Part shown: in pieces, positions 19,779-29,762 of the stretch
How positions within the stretch are numbered: position 1 is the stretch's first letter
Layout of the letters: each line of letters begins with the position of its first letter
NCBI GenBank assembly: GCA_029433155.1
Contig: JAQYTT010000002.1
Location: 248,001-312,000, forward strand
Direction of reading: 5' to 3'
Origin: Lactobacillaceae bacterium L1_55_11
GTDB taxonomy: Bacteria > Bacillota > Bacilli > Lactobacillales > Lactobacillaceae
Length of the DNA stretch: 64,000 bases
Program-made: the position numbers and the translations under genes
The notes under the pieces: model-generated
The model's database searches: none
The model's input: only the letters and a program-made list of their open reading frames with translations
Told to the model about the DNA's origin: nothing

Positions 19779-20672
19779 GTGCGTATCAAACAATTCTTTG
19801 ACCTGATTGAAATCCGGGTGGTGATTCCCAGTCTTGCGCCACTCCTAATCGGACTACTGTACAGTCTCTGGCGTTACCACCTGGTCAACTGGCCCAACAC
19901 CATCTTGCTGACCGTGGCCGCCGTGGGCGCCCACCTGGCGGTCAATACTTTTAACCGTTACGAGGATAATAAGCGCCAGGTTAGCAACGAGTTTATTCGC
20001 GAAAGCGGTACCCGGACTGATGGGCCGGCAGTGACGGAAAAAACCGTCTTGAAGGTCGCCCTGGCCTTGGGTATCATTGCGGCCCTGGCTGGCATTCTAG
20101 TGGCCCTAAGAACCGGGCTGGTGACCTGGGTAATTGGTCTCCTCAGCTTTGCCATTGGTTATTTGTATTCGGCCGGTCCCAAGCCAATCACCAATACGCC
20201 CTTTGGGGAGCTGGTCTCAGGGGTGACCATGGGTTACTTTATCCTGGTGGCCCAGCTCTATGTAAACACTGGCATTCAACTGACTGGCGCCATCCTACTC
20301 CAGTGGTTCTTAGTCAGCTTACCCCTGGTGCTAATGATTGCCAGTATCATGTTGGCCAACAACATCGCTGACATTTATGAGGATATTGAAAACGGTCGCC
20401 ACACCATTGTTTATTATCTGGGCACTATTAATGCCAAGCGGATGCTGCTAGCCTGGGCCGTGATTGCCTACGTTGAACTAGCGGTCTTGGTCTTGGTGGG
20501 CTGGTTACCCTGGCTCTGCCTGGGCACCTGGGCCCTCCTGCCCCTGGTAGTGATGAATATTAACCGCTTTAACCGAGAACCAATCAAAGAAAAGCACTTT
20601 ATCCTAATCATTAAAAACCTAATCATTGTCATGCTCAGTTGGGCCGTCTGCCTGCTGCTAGCCCTGATTTAA
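19779..20672 (+). CDS. UbiA-family prenyltransferase (MenA-like)
   Basis: Integral membrane prenyltransferase, eight to nine helices, 297 residues, GTG start. First Asp-rich motif NTFNRYEDNKRQ and second NNIADIYEDIENGRHT are both present, so it should be active. The closest role is 1,4-dihydroxy-2-naphthoate prenylation to demethylmenaquinone, but other men genes are not in view, so the acceptor is uncertain. Follows DUF421 by 9 bases. Confidence 0.85.
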   Translation: MRIKQFFDLIEIRVVIPSLAPLLIGLLYSLWRYHLVNWPNTILLTVAAVGAHLAVNTFNRYEDNKRQVSNEFIRESGTRTDGPAVTEKTVLKVALALGIIAALAGILVALRTGLVTWVIGLLSFAIGYLYSAGPKPITNTPFGELVSGVTMGYFILVAQLYVNTGIQLTGAILLQWFLVSLPLVLMIASIMLANNIADIYEDIENGRHTIVYYLGTINAKRMLLAWAVIAYVELAVLVLVGWLPWLCLGTWALLPLVVMNINRFNREPIKEKHFILIIKNLIIVMLSWAVCLLLALI

Positions 20673-20673
20673 A

Positions 20674-20706
20674 ATAAAAAGCCTCAACGTTTTGGTTGAG
20701 GCTTTT
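20674..20706. terminator. bidirectional intrinsic terminator
   Basis: AAAAGCCTCAACGTTTT GGTTGAGGCTTTTTT between convergent genes. Confidence 0.9.
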
Positions 20707-22660
20707 TTACTCGGTCGAGGGCGGTATAAATAAAGGACTGATTAGGCTGGGCCTGGCCGTTAACTTCTAATGGTTGGCCAGCAACCTTGTAACGGGTAGT
20801 CTTAACAATCTCGATGTCATGGGTCCGGTCAGTCTGATTATGGACAATTAGGTGGTAGTGGCCGGCTGGCAACTTGGTCCTGGTCCAGAAGATATCATCG
20901 TTTTTGGTGGGACGCAGCTGATAAACCTGCTTGGTGTCGTCGTTTTGAAGGACGGTTTCCAGTGGCGAATTAAAGTAAATCTGCGTGTAAAACAGGTTCA
21001 CGGGCCGGTGGAAATAAATGCCCTGTGAGATCGTACTGCCGGCTTTAATCTTGTCGGGTTTACTGTTGTACATCGAAGAGAGCTGGCTGCGCTGGGCGGC
21101 CACCACGAAGTCTTCCGGCTCGCCCTTTTCAACCGCATCGGTCAGGGTGACTAGGCCACCGGCCCCAACAACAGCAATGCCCGCAAATAGAACCGGTTTC
21201 AACCAGCCCTGCCTGATTTGCCAGCCAGTCTGCCGGCTTGGTAGGAAGGCTAAAATTAACCATAGGATCGGTAAAATTAGCTGGCCATAGCGGTTTTCAA
21301 CTTCCCAAAGGAAGACATGAAAAGATAGGTAGCCCAGAACAGTGGTGATGAGTAGGAGCGTGACCTGGTCACGGCGGTTGCTGAGATTTATTTTCCAGGA
21401 CTGGAGACGCAGGCCAAGCAGAATAAAGAGGACCATGTTGGCCAGGTAGTACAGCATGGATTGCAGGCGGTCGTAGAAGTGGCAGTGCTGCTGGTACCAG
21501 GCGGGGGCCTGGCGGAAGCCGGCGTTATACCAGCTTTGGATATCACGCACGTCCAGCAAAACCGCTAACTTAATCAACCAGAGTTTGATTAGTCGTTTCC
21601 AACCATAGGTTTTAAAGCGATGCTGGACCGCCTGGATATCGTAGCGCTGCCGCGCGGCGACGGACGGTAAATTAGCATCCTTATCAACGTCACTGTCGGC
21701 GTACTTGCCGGCTTCTTTTTCGTTGTAGCCCATCACAATCCAGTGACTAGGCGGAAATTCATAGCGGTCCTGTTTTTGGTAGTGGCTGGCCTGGTAAATA
21801 GCATCGGTAGCTGGCAGCGACAATCCAAAGCCCAGGCCGATCAAAACGAAGGGCACCGTCAGGTAGCTGACCAAGCGCCTCTGCCGGATAGCGACAATGA
21901 CAATCACCAGCAGGAAGGCTGGTGCCAGGACAATCACATTGGACTTAATTAAAAAGGCCAGCAGGGAGACAATAACTAGGCCAAGCGCCCGGCTAATTTT
22001 AACTGCCCGCGAGCCGTCCTGCCAGAAGTAAACCGCCCGGAAAATCAAAAGTAAAAAGAGCATGCTGGGCAAATCGCTGTAAAAGACCTGCAGGTAGTAG
22101 GTATAGGCGAAGGGCGTCAACATGAAAAAAGCAGCTGCGCCTAACAAAAGGGTGGTGCGTTTGCTAATCTGCCAGATGGTTCTAAGGATCAGGGCGATAA
22201 AGCCGTCCAGCATCAACAGCGATAGCAGGCTGATTGCCACGTTATTGTCTAAGTGGCATAAATTGGTGAGGCTAAACCAACCGTACAGTAGGTAGGCGAT
22301 GGGGATGTTGTTGGGATAGCGCCAGAAGTAGGTCGTATGCCAAGAAAAATCGCCAGCTACCATCTGGCCGGCCTGCGACAGGATGCGGTAGGGATCGCGG
22401 AAAATGGTGACTGGCATGAAGTGAATCACCAGGATTTGCCCCACAATCATCAGGGCAAAGAGCAGATAAACTAACCGCTTGGCCGTTTTAGAGCTAATAC
22501 CGGCCAAGGTTTTCCGCAATAAAAAAACCAGTAGGAGACCGACCAGGCCACCTAAGGTCATCAGGGTACCATTTGGCACCTTAAGGTTAACTAGTACGCC
22601 AAACAGTAGGGCGCTGCCCAAAATCAGCGCTAAGATAGAGTGCTTCTGTGAGGTTTGCAT
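20684..22660 (-). CDS. large polytopic membrane protein, probable GT-C glycosyltransferase
   Basis: 658 residues with about 11-13 hydrophobic helices over the first 500 residues, then an extracytoplasmic tail of about 140 residues. The first extracytoplasmic loop has acidic and aromatic residues (IFRDPYRILSQAGQM, then FWRYPNNIPIAYLLYGW), a pattern common in GT-C enzymes that use polyprenyl-phosphate sugars. No catalytic motif can be fixed by eye. It stands alone, with a weak ribosome binding site. Cell-wall polymer or lipid glycosylation is an inference. Confidence 0.6.
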   Translation of the reverse strand: MQTSQKHSILALILGSALLFGVLVNLKVPNGTLMTLGGLVGLLLVFLLRKTLAGISSKTAKRLVYLLFALMIVGQILVIHFMPVTIFRDPYRILSQAGQMVAGDFSWHTTYFWRYPNNIPIAYLLYGWFSLTNLCHLDNNVAISLLSLLMLDGFIALILRTIWQISKRTTLLLGAAAFFMLTPFAYTYYLQVFYSDLPSMLFLLLIFRAVYFWQDGSRAVKISRALGLVIVSLLAFLIKSNVIVLAPAFLLVIVIVAIRQRRLVSYLTVPFVLIGLGFGLSLPATDAIYQASHYQKQDRYEFPPSHWIVMGYNEKEAGKYADSDVDKDANLPSVAARQRYDIQAVQHRFKTYGWKRLIKLWLIKLAVLLDVRDIQSWYNAGFRQAPAWYQQHCHFYDRLQSMLYYLANMVLFILLGLRLQSWKINLSNRRDQVTLLLITTVLGYLSFHVFLWEVENRYGQLILPILWLILAFLPSRQTGWQIRQGWLKPVLFAGIAVVGAGGLVTLTDAVEKGEPEDFVVAAQRSQLSSMYNSKPDKIKAGSTISQGIYFHRPVNLFYTQIYFNSPLETVLQNDDTKQVYQLRPTKNDDIFWTRTKLPAGHYHLIVHNQTDRTHDIEIVKTTRYKVAGQPLEVNGQAQPNQSFIYTALDRVKKPQPKR

Positions 22661-22730
22661 GGTTTAGTACCCAAAAGTCTCCCAAGTAAATCGCTGAGCG
22701 TTAGCATGTTGCCGATCCAATTTAGGCAAA

Positions 22731-22752
22731 AAAGCCCGAAAGGGGCTTTTAT
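22731..22752 (-). terminator. intrinsic terminator for the CBS-domain gene
   Basis: On the minus strand AAAAGCCCC TTTC GGGCTTTTTT directly after the stop at 22754. Confidence 0.85.
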
Positions 22753-22753
22753 T

Positions 22754-23401
22754 TTACTTAAACTGGCTCAGGTTTTCGACATTGGTAACCTGGAAATGTT
22801 TTTTGTTCAGCTTTTGAATCAGCTTGTCTAACTGCGGGTCCTCGATGGTCAGGGGGAGGGTGAACATCAGGGTCAGGCTGGTCGTCTCATCGGCCTGGAT
22901 GGATAGCACTGACTCGATGTTGGTGTAGCGGGTAATCGTCTTAGAAATTTTCTCCAAGTCCCCCCGCATCTCATGTGTTCGAACTGAGAGGGCCACGCCG
23001 CCTTTTTCCAAAGACCAGCTCTGGGAAAGCAGGTCCATCAGGGTGCTGTGGGTGAAAATTCCGTAAAAATGGTGGTCCTCATCCAAAACGGCGATGAAGG
23101 GCAGGTCGCGAATGGCGAAAAAGACCTCGTAGAATTTACTGTTGGTAAAAATGAACTTGGTCGAGTTACGCATGATGGCGGTTGCCGGCTGGGATAAATC
23201 TTCCCCATTGGCCACGGCTTCAAAGACGTGCTGCTTATAAACATTACCCCGGAATAATTGACCAGATTGGTCTAGGATGGGGATGGTCCGGCTGTGCGCT
23301 TCTTCGGGCCGGTTGAAGATTTCATAGACTTCTTGAATCGTCGTATCTTCGGTAATGGTGGTGAGTTGCGCTTTGGGGATGACCAGGGATTTCGGAAACA
23401 T
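22754..23401 (-). CDS. CBS-domain protein, CbpA-like (c-di-AMP binding family)
   Basis: 215 residues. Two CBS motifs (residues about 8-125: TTITEDTTIQEVYEIF and FIAVLDEDHHFYGIFTHSTLMDLL) followed by an ACT-like domain (residues about 135-215). This architecture matches CbpA of Listeria and relatives, a cytosolic c-di-AMP receptor; that binding is inherited from the family, not shown here. The start MFPKSL at 23401 is preferred because AGAGG precedes it; the longer frame has none. Confidence 0.78.
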   Translation of the reverse strand: MFPKSLVIPKAQLTTITEDTTIQEVYEIFNRPEEAHSRTIPILDQSGQLFRGNVYKQHVFEAVANGEDLSQPATAIMRNSTKFIFTNSKFYEVFFAIRDLPFIAVLDEDHHFYGIFTHSTLMDLLSQSWSLEKGGVALSVRTHEMRGDLEKISKTITRYTNIESVLSIQADETTSLTLMFTLPLTIEDPQLDKLIQKLNKKHFQVTNVENLSQFK

Positions 23402-23529
23402 GGGAACCTCTAATTTTTTTATCATAAAAAGTGAAAAGCACTTAGTTTCATAATAGCACAAAGGGCCAAAGGTGGCGTGTTATAATGTGTTGTCTACATT
23501 AATTATTTGTGAAGCGTGGGAGGCAAATT

Positions 23530-24096
23530 GTGAAATTTATTTTTGGTTTAGGTAATATCGGGGTCAAATATGACGGCACCCGGCATAACATCGGCTTCAT
23601 GGCCCTGGATCACTACGCCCAGACCCACCAACTTAGCTTTACCGGCACCAAGCTCTATGCCCAGGCAGCTGATACCGTGGTCGATGGGGAACGGGTCTTT
23701 TTGGTTAAACCAACGACCTACATGAACGATTCCGGTCAGGCAGTGCGGGCCTTTTTGGACTTTTACGGGGCCCACATTGATGATGTCCTAATCTTAGTTG
23801 ATGATATGGACCTGCCTTTGGGCAAGCTCCGTTTCCGCCAGCGGGGTTCCGCCGGCGGCCACAACGGCTTAAAGAGTATTATGGTCCATACTGATACCCA
23901 GGCCTTCTTGCGCCTGAAGTTCGGCGTTGGTCATCCCCAACACGAAAAGCAGGCCGTCATTAACTATGTTTTAGGCAAGTTCAGCCCGGCCGAAATGAAA
24001 TTGGTCGATGACATGTTAACCCGTAGTGATGAGGCCATCGATGCCTGGATTGCCGGGGCTGATGTGGCCGATTTGAGTAACCGTTATAATGGATAG
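23530..24096 (+). CDS. pth: peptidyl-tRNA hydrolase
   Basis: Recycles peptidyl-tRNA released by stalled ribosomes. About 188 residues from a GTG start (VKFIFGLGN) with GGGAGG 7 bases upstream; an earlier GTG at 23509 lacks such a site. Catalytic His in GTRHNIGF, the NDSGQAV segment and the Asp in VDDMDLPLG are present. TATAAT promoter at about 23482. Heads the block pth-mfd-rqcP-divIC. Confidence 0.95.
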   Translation: MKFIFGLGNIGVKYDGTRHNIGFMALDHYAQTHQLSFTGTKLYAQAADTVVDGERVFLVKPTTYMNDSGQAVRAFLDFYGAHIDDVLILVDDMDLPLGKLRFRQRGSAGGHNGLKSIMVHTDTQAFLRLKFGVGHPQHEKQAVINYVLGKFSPAEMKLVDDMLTRSDEAIDAWIAGADVADLSNRYNG

Positions 24097-24098
24097 TC

Positions 24099-27000
24099 AT
24101 GACCCTAGTTGATTTCTTAAAACAAACCCCCACAATTCAAAATCTAAAGGACCAGGAAGGGGCCGATAGTCACCAGCTCCTACTGGGGATTAACGGGACG
24201 GCCAAGCCGGCCGCCGTGGCGGCCCTTTATCAGGCTAAGCCCCAACCAATGCTGCTCTTAACCGATACTCAGGCTCATGCCGATGCTCTTTACCAGGACC
24301 TGCAAAACCTACTCGGGGACCCAGTCTATGCCTTTCCGGCCGAAGAGGCCCTGGCCTCCGAACTAGCGGTTAGCTCAGCTGATTTCCGCCTGCAACGGCT
24401 CCAAACCCTGACCGCCTTGCGCCAGGTTGATAATCCGGTGGTTGTCACCGACATTGCTGGTTTTACCCGTTATTTGCCCCAGGTAACTGACTTTGATCAG
24501 GCCCAGTTAACTTTGGCAGTCGGTCAGACCTACGACTTTAGTGAGCTGAAGGAGAAGTTGGTCGCCATGGGCTACCAGCCGACCAAGTTGGTCGACACCC
24601 CCGGTCAATTTTCCCAACGTGGTTCCATCATTGATATCTATGCGCCCCTGGCTGACCAGCCCTGGCGCCTGGATTTCTTTGATGATGAGTTAGACCAGAT
24701 TAAGGTCTTTGACCCGTTGAGTCAGACCAGTGTGGAAAAGGTTGAAAAAATCCAGTTTGGTCCAGCGACCGACTTTGTGGTCACTAACGATGACTACCAG
24801 CGGGGCCAAGAGGCCATCGAAGCTGACTTTGTCGACTTCCGCAAGCAGCTGGCTGGCGTCGAGAAAAAGTACGCAACGGAAGGTTTTGCGCCGACTCAAA
24901 CAGCTCTGGCGGAACACCGTCGCGATAACACCGTTTGGCCCTATGCGCCCTACTTTTTCCAAAAAACCACGACCCTCTGGGACTACTTTAAAGCCCCAGC
25001 CCTGGTTGTCTTAGACGAGTGGGCACGGTTGACCGAGGCCAACCTAGAGCAGGGGCAGCGCAACCAGGAATGGTTTGATCAGCAGGTCAAAACCTACCAG
25101 CTGCTCCCCAAGCTCTCTCTGCGGGCTGATTTGGCGACCCGCTTAACCGAGTTGGCAGCACCTCAGTTGTACCTGGCCAACTTCCAGCGCGGCTTAAACC
25201 GGATTAAGTTTACCCAGATTGAAGAGGTGACCACCCGACCGGCCAACCAATACTACGGTCAGCTGCCTGCGCTTAAAACCGATTTGGACCATGCCCAGGG
25301 GCAGGGGACCACGGTGGTTATCCTAGTTTCAGACCGGGAGCGGGCCGAGAACCTGCAGCAGTCCCTGGATAACTTTGGCCTGAAAGTCGATATCCAGGCG
25401 GAGATTGTGCCCCACCAGGTCCAGCTCCTAATTGCCGACCTGTCGGCTGGCTTTGAGTGGCCCCGGGAACAGCTGACCGTTCTCACCGAGCGGGAACTCT
25501 TTAAGCACGCCCGTCGGCCGGTCCGCCGTCAGACCCATAACCTGCCCAACGCGGAACGAATCAAAAGTTATAACGAGCTATCGGTTGGTGATTACGTCGT
25601 TCACGTTAACCACGGCATTGGTCGCTACGAAGGCCTGCAAACCTTGGATGTTGATGGTGGTAAGCAGGATTATCTGACGATTGCCTACCAGAAAAACGCC
25701 AAGATTTTTCTACCGGTTACCCAGCTAAACCTGATTCAAAAATACGTCGGCGCATCCGACGCCGCTAAGGCCCCCCGCTTAAACAAGTTGGGCGGCAGTG
25801 AGTGGCAGCAAACCAAGCGCCAGGTTGCCGCTAAGATTGAAGGCATCGCTGACGATTTATTGGACCTTTACGCCCAGCGGGAAGCCAAGCAAGGTTTTGC
25901 TTTTCCGCCGGATGACCTAGCCCAGGTGAAGTTTGACAACAGCTTTGGTTATCCCGAAACGCCGGATCAAATCCGGAGTATCGCCGAAATTAAGGGTGAT
26001 ATGGAAAAGCTAAGGCCGATGGACCGGCTGCTGGTCGGCGATGTGGGTTTTGGTAAGACTGAAGTGGCTCTGCGAGCGGTCTTTAAGGCCGTGCATGCCG
26101 GTAAACAGGCGGCCTTCCTGGCTCCAACGACCATCTTGGTCCAGCAGCACTACGAGACCATCATGGCTCGTTTTGCTGATTTTCCAGAAATTCGGATTGG
26201 GATTTTAAGCCGTTTCCAGACCGCTGCCCAGAACCGCAAGGTCGTTAACCAGCTTAAAAACCACGAACTTGATATCGTGGTGGGCACCCACCGCCTGCTC
26301 AGTAAGGACGTCGCCTTTGCCGACTTAGGACTCCTGATTATTGATGAAGAGCAGCGCTTTGGCGTTAAGGACAAGGAACGCTTGAAACGTTTACGCGCTG
26401 ACGTCGATGTTTTGACGCTAACTGCTACTCCAATCCCACGGACCTTAAACATGGCCATGGTTGGCGCCCGCGACCTGTCGGTGATTGAAACGCCGCCGGC
26501 TAACCGCTTTCCAATTCAGACCTACGTCTTGGAAGCTGACTGGTTGGTGGTCCGGGATGCGATTGAAAAGGAAATCGCCCGTGATGGTCAGGTCTTCTAC
26601 CTGCACAACCGGGTGGCCGACCTGGAGCGAATTGCTAGTCAAATCCAGGACCTGGTGCCCGATGCCCGGGTGGCCGTGATTCACGGCCGGATGAGTGAAA
26701 CCCAGCTAGAGGGTATTCTCTATGACTTTTTGAACCACGAGTACGATGTCTTGGTGACAACCACCATTATTGAAACCGGGGTTGATATCCCCAACGCCAA
26801 CACCCTGATTGTGGAAAACGCCGATCACATGGGCCTTTCTCAGCTCTACCAGCTGCGGGGTCGGGTGGGTCGTTCGGCCCGGCTGGCCTACGCCTACTTC
26901 ACTTATCCCTTTGCCCGGACGCCAAATCCTGAAGCCGAAAAGCGCCTGGAGGCCATTCGCGACTTTACCGAGCTGGGGTCTGGTTTCCGGATTGCCATGC

Positions 27001-27620
27001 GGGATTTGAGTATCCGTGGGGCCGGCGACCTGCTAGGCAAGCAGCAGCACGGCTTTATCGATTCGGTCGGTTATGACCTTTACACGCAGATGTTAAAGGA
27101 TGCCGTCGCTAAGAAGCAGGGGAAGACTAGCGCCGATGACCAGCCCCAGACCGATGCAGAATTGCTCCTTGGGGTTTTGGCTTATCTGCCAGATGATTAT
27201 GTCGCTGACAGCAGTCAAAAGGTTGACCTCTATGCCCAAATTCGGGCAGCGCAGACTGATGAAGATTTTGAGCAGGTAGAGGAAGACTTGCTCGACCGCT
27301 ATGGTGAAATGCCAGATGCGGTCGCTAGGTTGCTCCTGGTTGGGCGGATTAAGAGCCTGGCCGACCAGGCCCAGGTTAGCCAGATTCGCCGCCAGAAGAA
27401 CCAGGTGACGGTTAGCTTTAGTCCCGAATTTACCCAGTCCATACCCGGTGAAAAGGTCCTCGCAGCCTTCAAAGATATTCCGCTTCAGGCCTCGGTTAAG
27501 GCAGATGGGGAACAGTTACAAGTGGTATTCACGGTTGATGAGGTTGGTGAAAGTAGTATCTGGCTTAACCTGCTCAGAAACTTCTTGCTGGCCGTCATTG
27601 CCCAATTAGCAGAAAAATAG
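24099..27620 (+). CDS. mfd: transcription-repair coupling factor
   Basis: DNA translocase that removes stalled RNA polymerase and recruits UvrA. 1173 residues, family length: N-terminal UvrB-like region, RNA-polymerase interaction domain (GDYVVHVNHGIGRYEGL), then the RecG-like helicase with Walker A GDVGFGKTE, DEEQRFG, TATPIPRTL and RGRVGRS, and the C-terminal TRCF domain. Two bases after pth. Confidence 0.97.
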   Translation: MTLVDFLKQTPTIQNLKDQEGADSHQLLLGINGTAKPAAVAALYQAKPQPMLLLTDTQAHADALYQDLQNLLGDPVYAFPAEEALASELAVSSADFRLQRLQTLTALRQVDNPVVVTDIAGFTRYLPQVTDFDQAQLTLAVGQTYDFSELKEKLVAMGYQPTKLVDTPGQFSQRGSIIDIYAPLADQPWRLDFFDDELDQIKVFDPLSQTSVEKVEKIQFGPATDFVVTNDDYQRGQEAIEADFVDFRKQLAGVEKKYATEGFAPTQTALAEHRRDNTVWPYAPYFFQKTTTLWDYFKAPALVVLDEWARLTEANLEQGQRNQEWFDQQVKTYQLLPKLSLRADLATRLTELAAPQLYLANFQRGLNRIKFTQIEEVTTRPANQYYGQLPALKTDLDHAQGQGTTVVILVSDRERAENLQQSLDNFGLKVDIQAEIVPHQVQLLIADLSAGFEWPREQLTVLTERELFKHARRPVRRQTHNLPNAERIKSYNELSVGDYVVHVNHGIGRYEGLQTLDVDGGKQDYLTIAYQKNAKIFLPVTQLNLIQKYVGASDAAKAPRLNKLGGSEWQQTKRQVAAKIEGIADDLLDLYAQREAKQGFAFPPDDLAQVKFDNSFGYPETPDQIRSIAEIKGDMEKLRPMDRLLVGDVGFGKTEVALRAVFKAVHAGKQAAFLAPTTILVQQHYETIMARFADFPEIRIGILSRFQTAAQNRKVVNQLKNHELDIVVGTHRLLSKDVAFADLGLLIIDEEQRFGVKDKERLKRLRADVDVLTLTATPIPRTLNMAMVGARDLSVIETPPANRFPIQTYVLEADWLVVRDAIEKEIARDGQVFYLHNRVADLERIASQIQDLVPDARVAVIHGRMSETQLEGILYDFLNHEYDVLVTTTIIETGVDIPNANTLIVENADHMGLSQLYQLRGRVGRSARLAYAYFTYPFARTPNPEAEKRLEAIRDFTELGSGFRIAMRDLSIRGAGDLLGKQQHGFIDSVGYDLYTQMLKDAVAKKQGKTSADDQPQTDAELLLGVLAYLPDDYVADSSQKVDLYAQIRAAQTDEDFEQVEEDLLDRYGEMPDAVARLLLVGRIKSLADQAQVSQIRRQKNQVTVSFSPEFTQSIPGEKVLAAFKDIPLQASVKADGEQLQVVFTVDEVGESSIWLNLLRNFLLAVIAQLAEK

Positions 27621-27628
27621 GAGGCCTT

Positions 27629-27907
27629 ATGCGCCTAGATAAGTATTTGAAATTATCCCGCCTAGTAAAGCGGCGGACAATTGCCAAGGAAATCGCCGAC
27701 CAGGGACGGATTGAAATTAACGGCAAGGTGGCCAAGTCGTCGGCCAACGTTGGTACCGGTGACACCATTACCATTCATTTTGGGAACAAGACCCTGACCG
27801 TGAAGGTCTTGAAGTTAGCCGAAATCGTGAAAAAGGATGAGGCCAATGACCTGTACGAGGTCGTTGCCGAGGAATATGAACGTGATTTTCGGCATGAAAA
27901 TGACTAA
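27629..27907 (+). CDS. rqcP: S4-domain RNA-binding protein RqcP (Hsp15/YabO family)
   Basis: 92 residues, almost entirely one S4 domain (MRLDKYLKLSRLVKRRTIAKE, then GRIEINGKVAKSS). In Bacillus the orthologue stabilises peptidyl-tRNA on 50S subunits during Ala-tailing quality control with RqcH. Position between mfd and divIC is the conserved Firmicutes order. Strong AGGAGG site. Confidence 0.9.
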   Translation: MRLDKYLKLSRLVKRRTIAKEIADQGRIEINGKVAKSSANVGTGDTITIHFGNKTLTVKVLKLAEIVKKDEANDLYEVVAEEYERDFRHEND

Positions 27908-27985
27908 ATTGTATAAGAAAATATAAACTTTATTGCACGGGGTTAAAGAATGTGACAGAATGGTTACAGATTGATAGGAGTTGCT

Positions 27986-28384
27986 ATGCCTAGTTACAAC
28001 AGCATACAACCGAATATTACCCCCTTAAATGCCAACATTGCCCAGCAAATTGCGCGGACTGAGGATCGGCGGTCAGCGGCTCAGCGCCACTACCAAAAGG
28101 CCCATGCTCGGCGGGTTAAGCGGATTAAAGTTGTCGGCTTTGCCCTGATTTTGCTATTCCTGGTGCAGCTATTGATGGCTCAGGTGCGTTTGCATGCGGC
28201 TAGCAAGACGCTGACTGCTTCCCAGCAGAAGTTGGCCACGGCTCAAAAGACCCGTTCGGGTCTACAGGCCGACTTGAAGCGGACCAAGGATCCGGCCTAC
28301 CTGCAACGAATTTTGCGGGAAAAGTACGGTTACACCAAGGAGGGGGAGTTGATTTATAATCTCCCTGAAAACACCCGCAATTAA
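27986..28384 (+). CDS. divIC: septum formation initiator DivIC
   Basis: Bitopic cell-division protein that partners FtsL/DivIB. 132 residues: basic cytoplasmic part, one membrane helix (about residues 48-68), then a coiled-coil region (LTASQQKLATAQKT) and the conserved ILREKYGYTKEGELIYNLP end. Start at 27986 with TAGGAG upstream, preferred to the earlier frame. Confidence 0.9.
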   Translation: MPSYNSIQPNITPLNANIAQQIARTEDRRSAAQRHYQKAHARRVKRIKVVGFALILLFLVQLLMAQVRLHAASKTLTASQQKLATAQKTRSGLQADLKRTKDPAYLQRILREKYGYTKEGELIYNLPENTRN

Positions 28385-28405
28385 AGCGATTATTTTCGTA
28401 ATATT

Positions 28406-28432
28406 AAAAGCACCCGGTTCGGGTGCTTTTTT
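28406..28432 (+). terminator. intrinsic terminator after divIC
   Basis: AAAAGCACCC GGTTC GGGTGCTTTTTT. Confidence 0.9.
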
Positions 28433-28442
28433 ATCCAATTAG

Positions 28443-29747
28443 ATGACAGATATTTTAAGGACAATTAAGCAAGATAACTGGCCAAAACGGGTGATTATCG
28501 GTGTCTCCGGCGGGGTTGATTCGGTGGTGCTTTTGCAGGCTTTTTGCAAGGCTCAACCGGGCGTCCAGGTCACGGTGGCCCATGTGAATTATCATTTTCG
28601 ACCCGAAAGTGACCAGGATGCTGCCTTTGTGGCCGATTTAGCCCAGCGGTTAGGCGTGGGCTACCAGCAGGTTGACTATGACCCTCAAAAAGGGGACGGT
28701 GGGGCCGGTCTAGAAGGGCGGGCCCGTGATTTTCGCTATCAGTTCTTTACAGATTTGGCTCACCAACAAGGGGCCGGGGCAATTTTGGTCGCCCACCAGG
28801 CTGATGATCAGGCTGAAACGGTCTTGTTGAATCTAATCCGCGGCGGCCAACTGGCTCAGTTAGCGGGGATGATTCGTTCTCGACCCTTAATCCGCCGGCC
28901 GCTGCTGAATTTTTCGCGGGCTGAAATTTTAACCTTTGCCAGAGGACAGCAACTGAGTTGGCGGGAAGATGTGACCAACCAGGACCCTGATTATACGGCT
29001 AGAAACCGGCTGCGCCTGGACATCTTGCCAGCCCTGGCTGAGCTAAACGCCGGGGCAGTTGACCATATCAACGACTTTGCCCGGCAGATTGCCGACCAGC
29101 AGGCCGTGATTGACGCTGCGGTCAAACCTTACCTATCCTTGGTAGCCAATCACTGGGATCAAATCCCAGTGATTTGGCGGCCAGCCACCTTAAAAGCCTG
29201 GCTTAACCAGGCCGGCTTTTACCAGCTCAAAGAAACCCAATTAAAACCCCTGCTAAATTTCTTAGATAACTCGGAGCGGCCCAATGGCTACTACGATTTG
29301 GGCCAGGGTTACCAGTTGGTTAAAAGCTATCAAAAGATCGCCCTAAATCGTGGTAAAAACTTTACAAAGAAAAGCCAAGATAGCCGGGCAGTTATGTTAA
29401 AATTGAACGAGCAAGAAGTTTTTGCGGGCCACCCAATTATTTGGACGGACCAGCGGCCAAAAGCCGGCAAAAAAGCTATTGCAATTAAGGGTCTCTCACC
29501 CGAAAAATCTTTAACATTGCGCTACGGCCGACCCAATGACTACTTGCCCTTTGCAGGTGGTCACCAGTCGCTAAGACGCTTACTTATTAACGAGAAGGTA
29601 CCTGCTCAACTTAGAAACCAGGTATGGGTTTTGACTCAAGGAGACCAAGACCAGTTGATTGCCCTGGGTTTGCCCAGTGGCAAGTGGCGTTTTAGTAGTG
29701 AATTAGCCGACCAAGTCGACCCAGAACAGCAATGGCTAGTATGGTAA
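28443..29747 (+). CDS. tilS: tRNA(Ile)-lysidine synthase
   Basis: Modifies C34 of tRNA-Ile(CAU) to lysidine. 434 residues. PP-loop SGGVDSVVLL near residue 23, HQADDQAETVLLNLIRG, and the C-terminal TilS domain (LRYGRPNDYLPFAGGHQSLR). The start lies only about 10 bases after a terminator, so its promoter is probably inside divIC or it relies on read-through. Confidence 0.95.
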   Translation: MTDILRTIKQDNWPKRVIIGVSGGVDSVVLLQAFCKAQPGVQVTVAHVNYHFRPESDQDAAFVADLAQRLGVGYQQVDYDPQKGDGGAGLEGRARDFRYQFFTDLAHQQGAGAILVAHQADDQAETVLLNLIRGGQLAQLAGMIRSRPLIRRPLLNFSRAEILTFARGQQLSWREDVTNQDPDYTARNRLRLDILPALAELNAGAVDHINDFARQIADQQAVIDAAVKPYLSLVANHWDQIPVIWRPATLKAWLNQAGFYQLKETQLKPLLNFLDNSERPNGYYDLGQGYQLVKSYQKIALNRGKNFTKKSQDSRAVMLKLNEQEVFAGHPIIWTDQRPKAGKKAIAIKGLSPEKSLTLRYGRPNDYLPFAGGHQSLRRLLINEKVPAQLRNQVWVLTQGDQDQLIALGLPSGKWRFSSELADQVDPEQQWLVW

Positions 29748-29762
29748 CCCAAGGAGCAATCG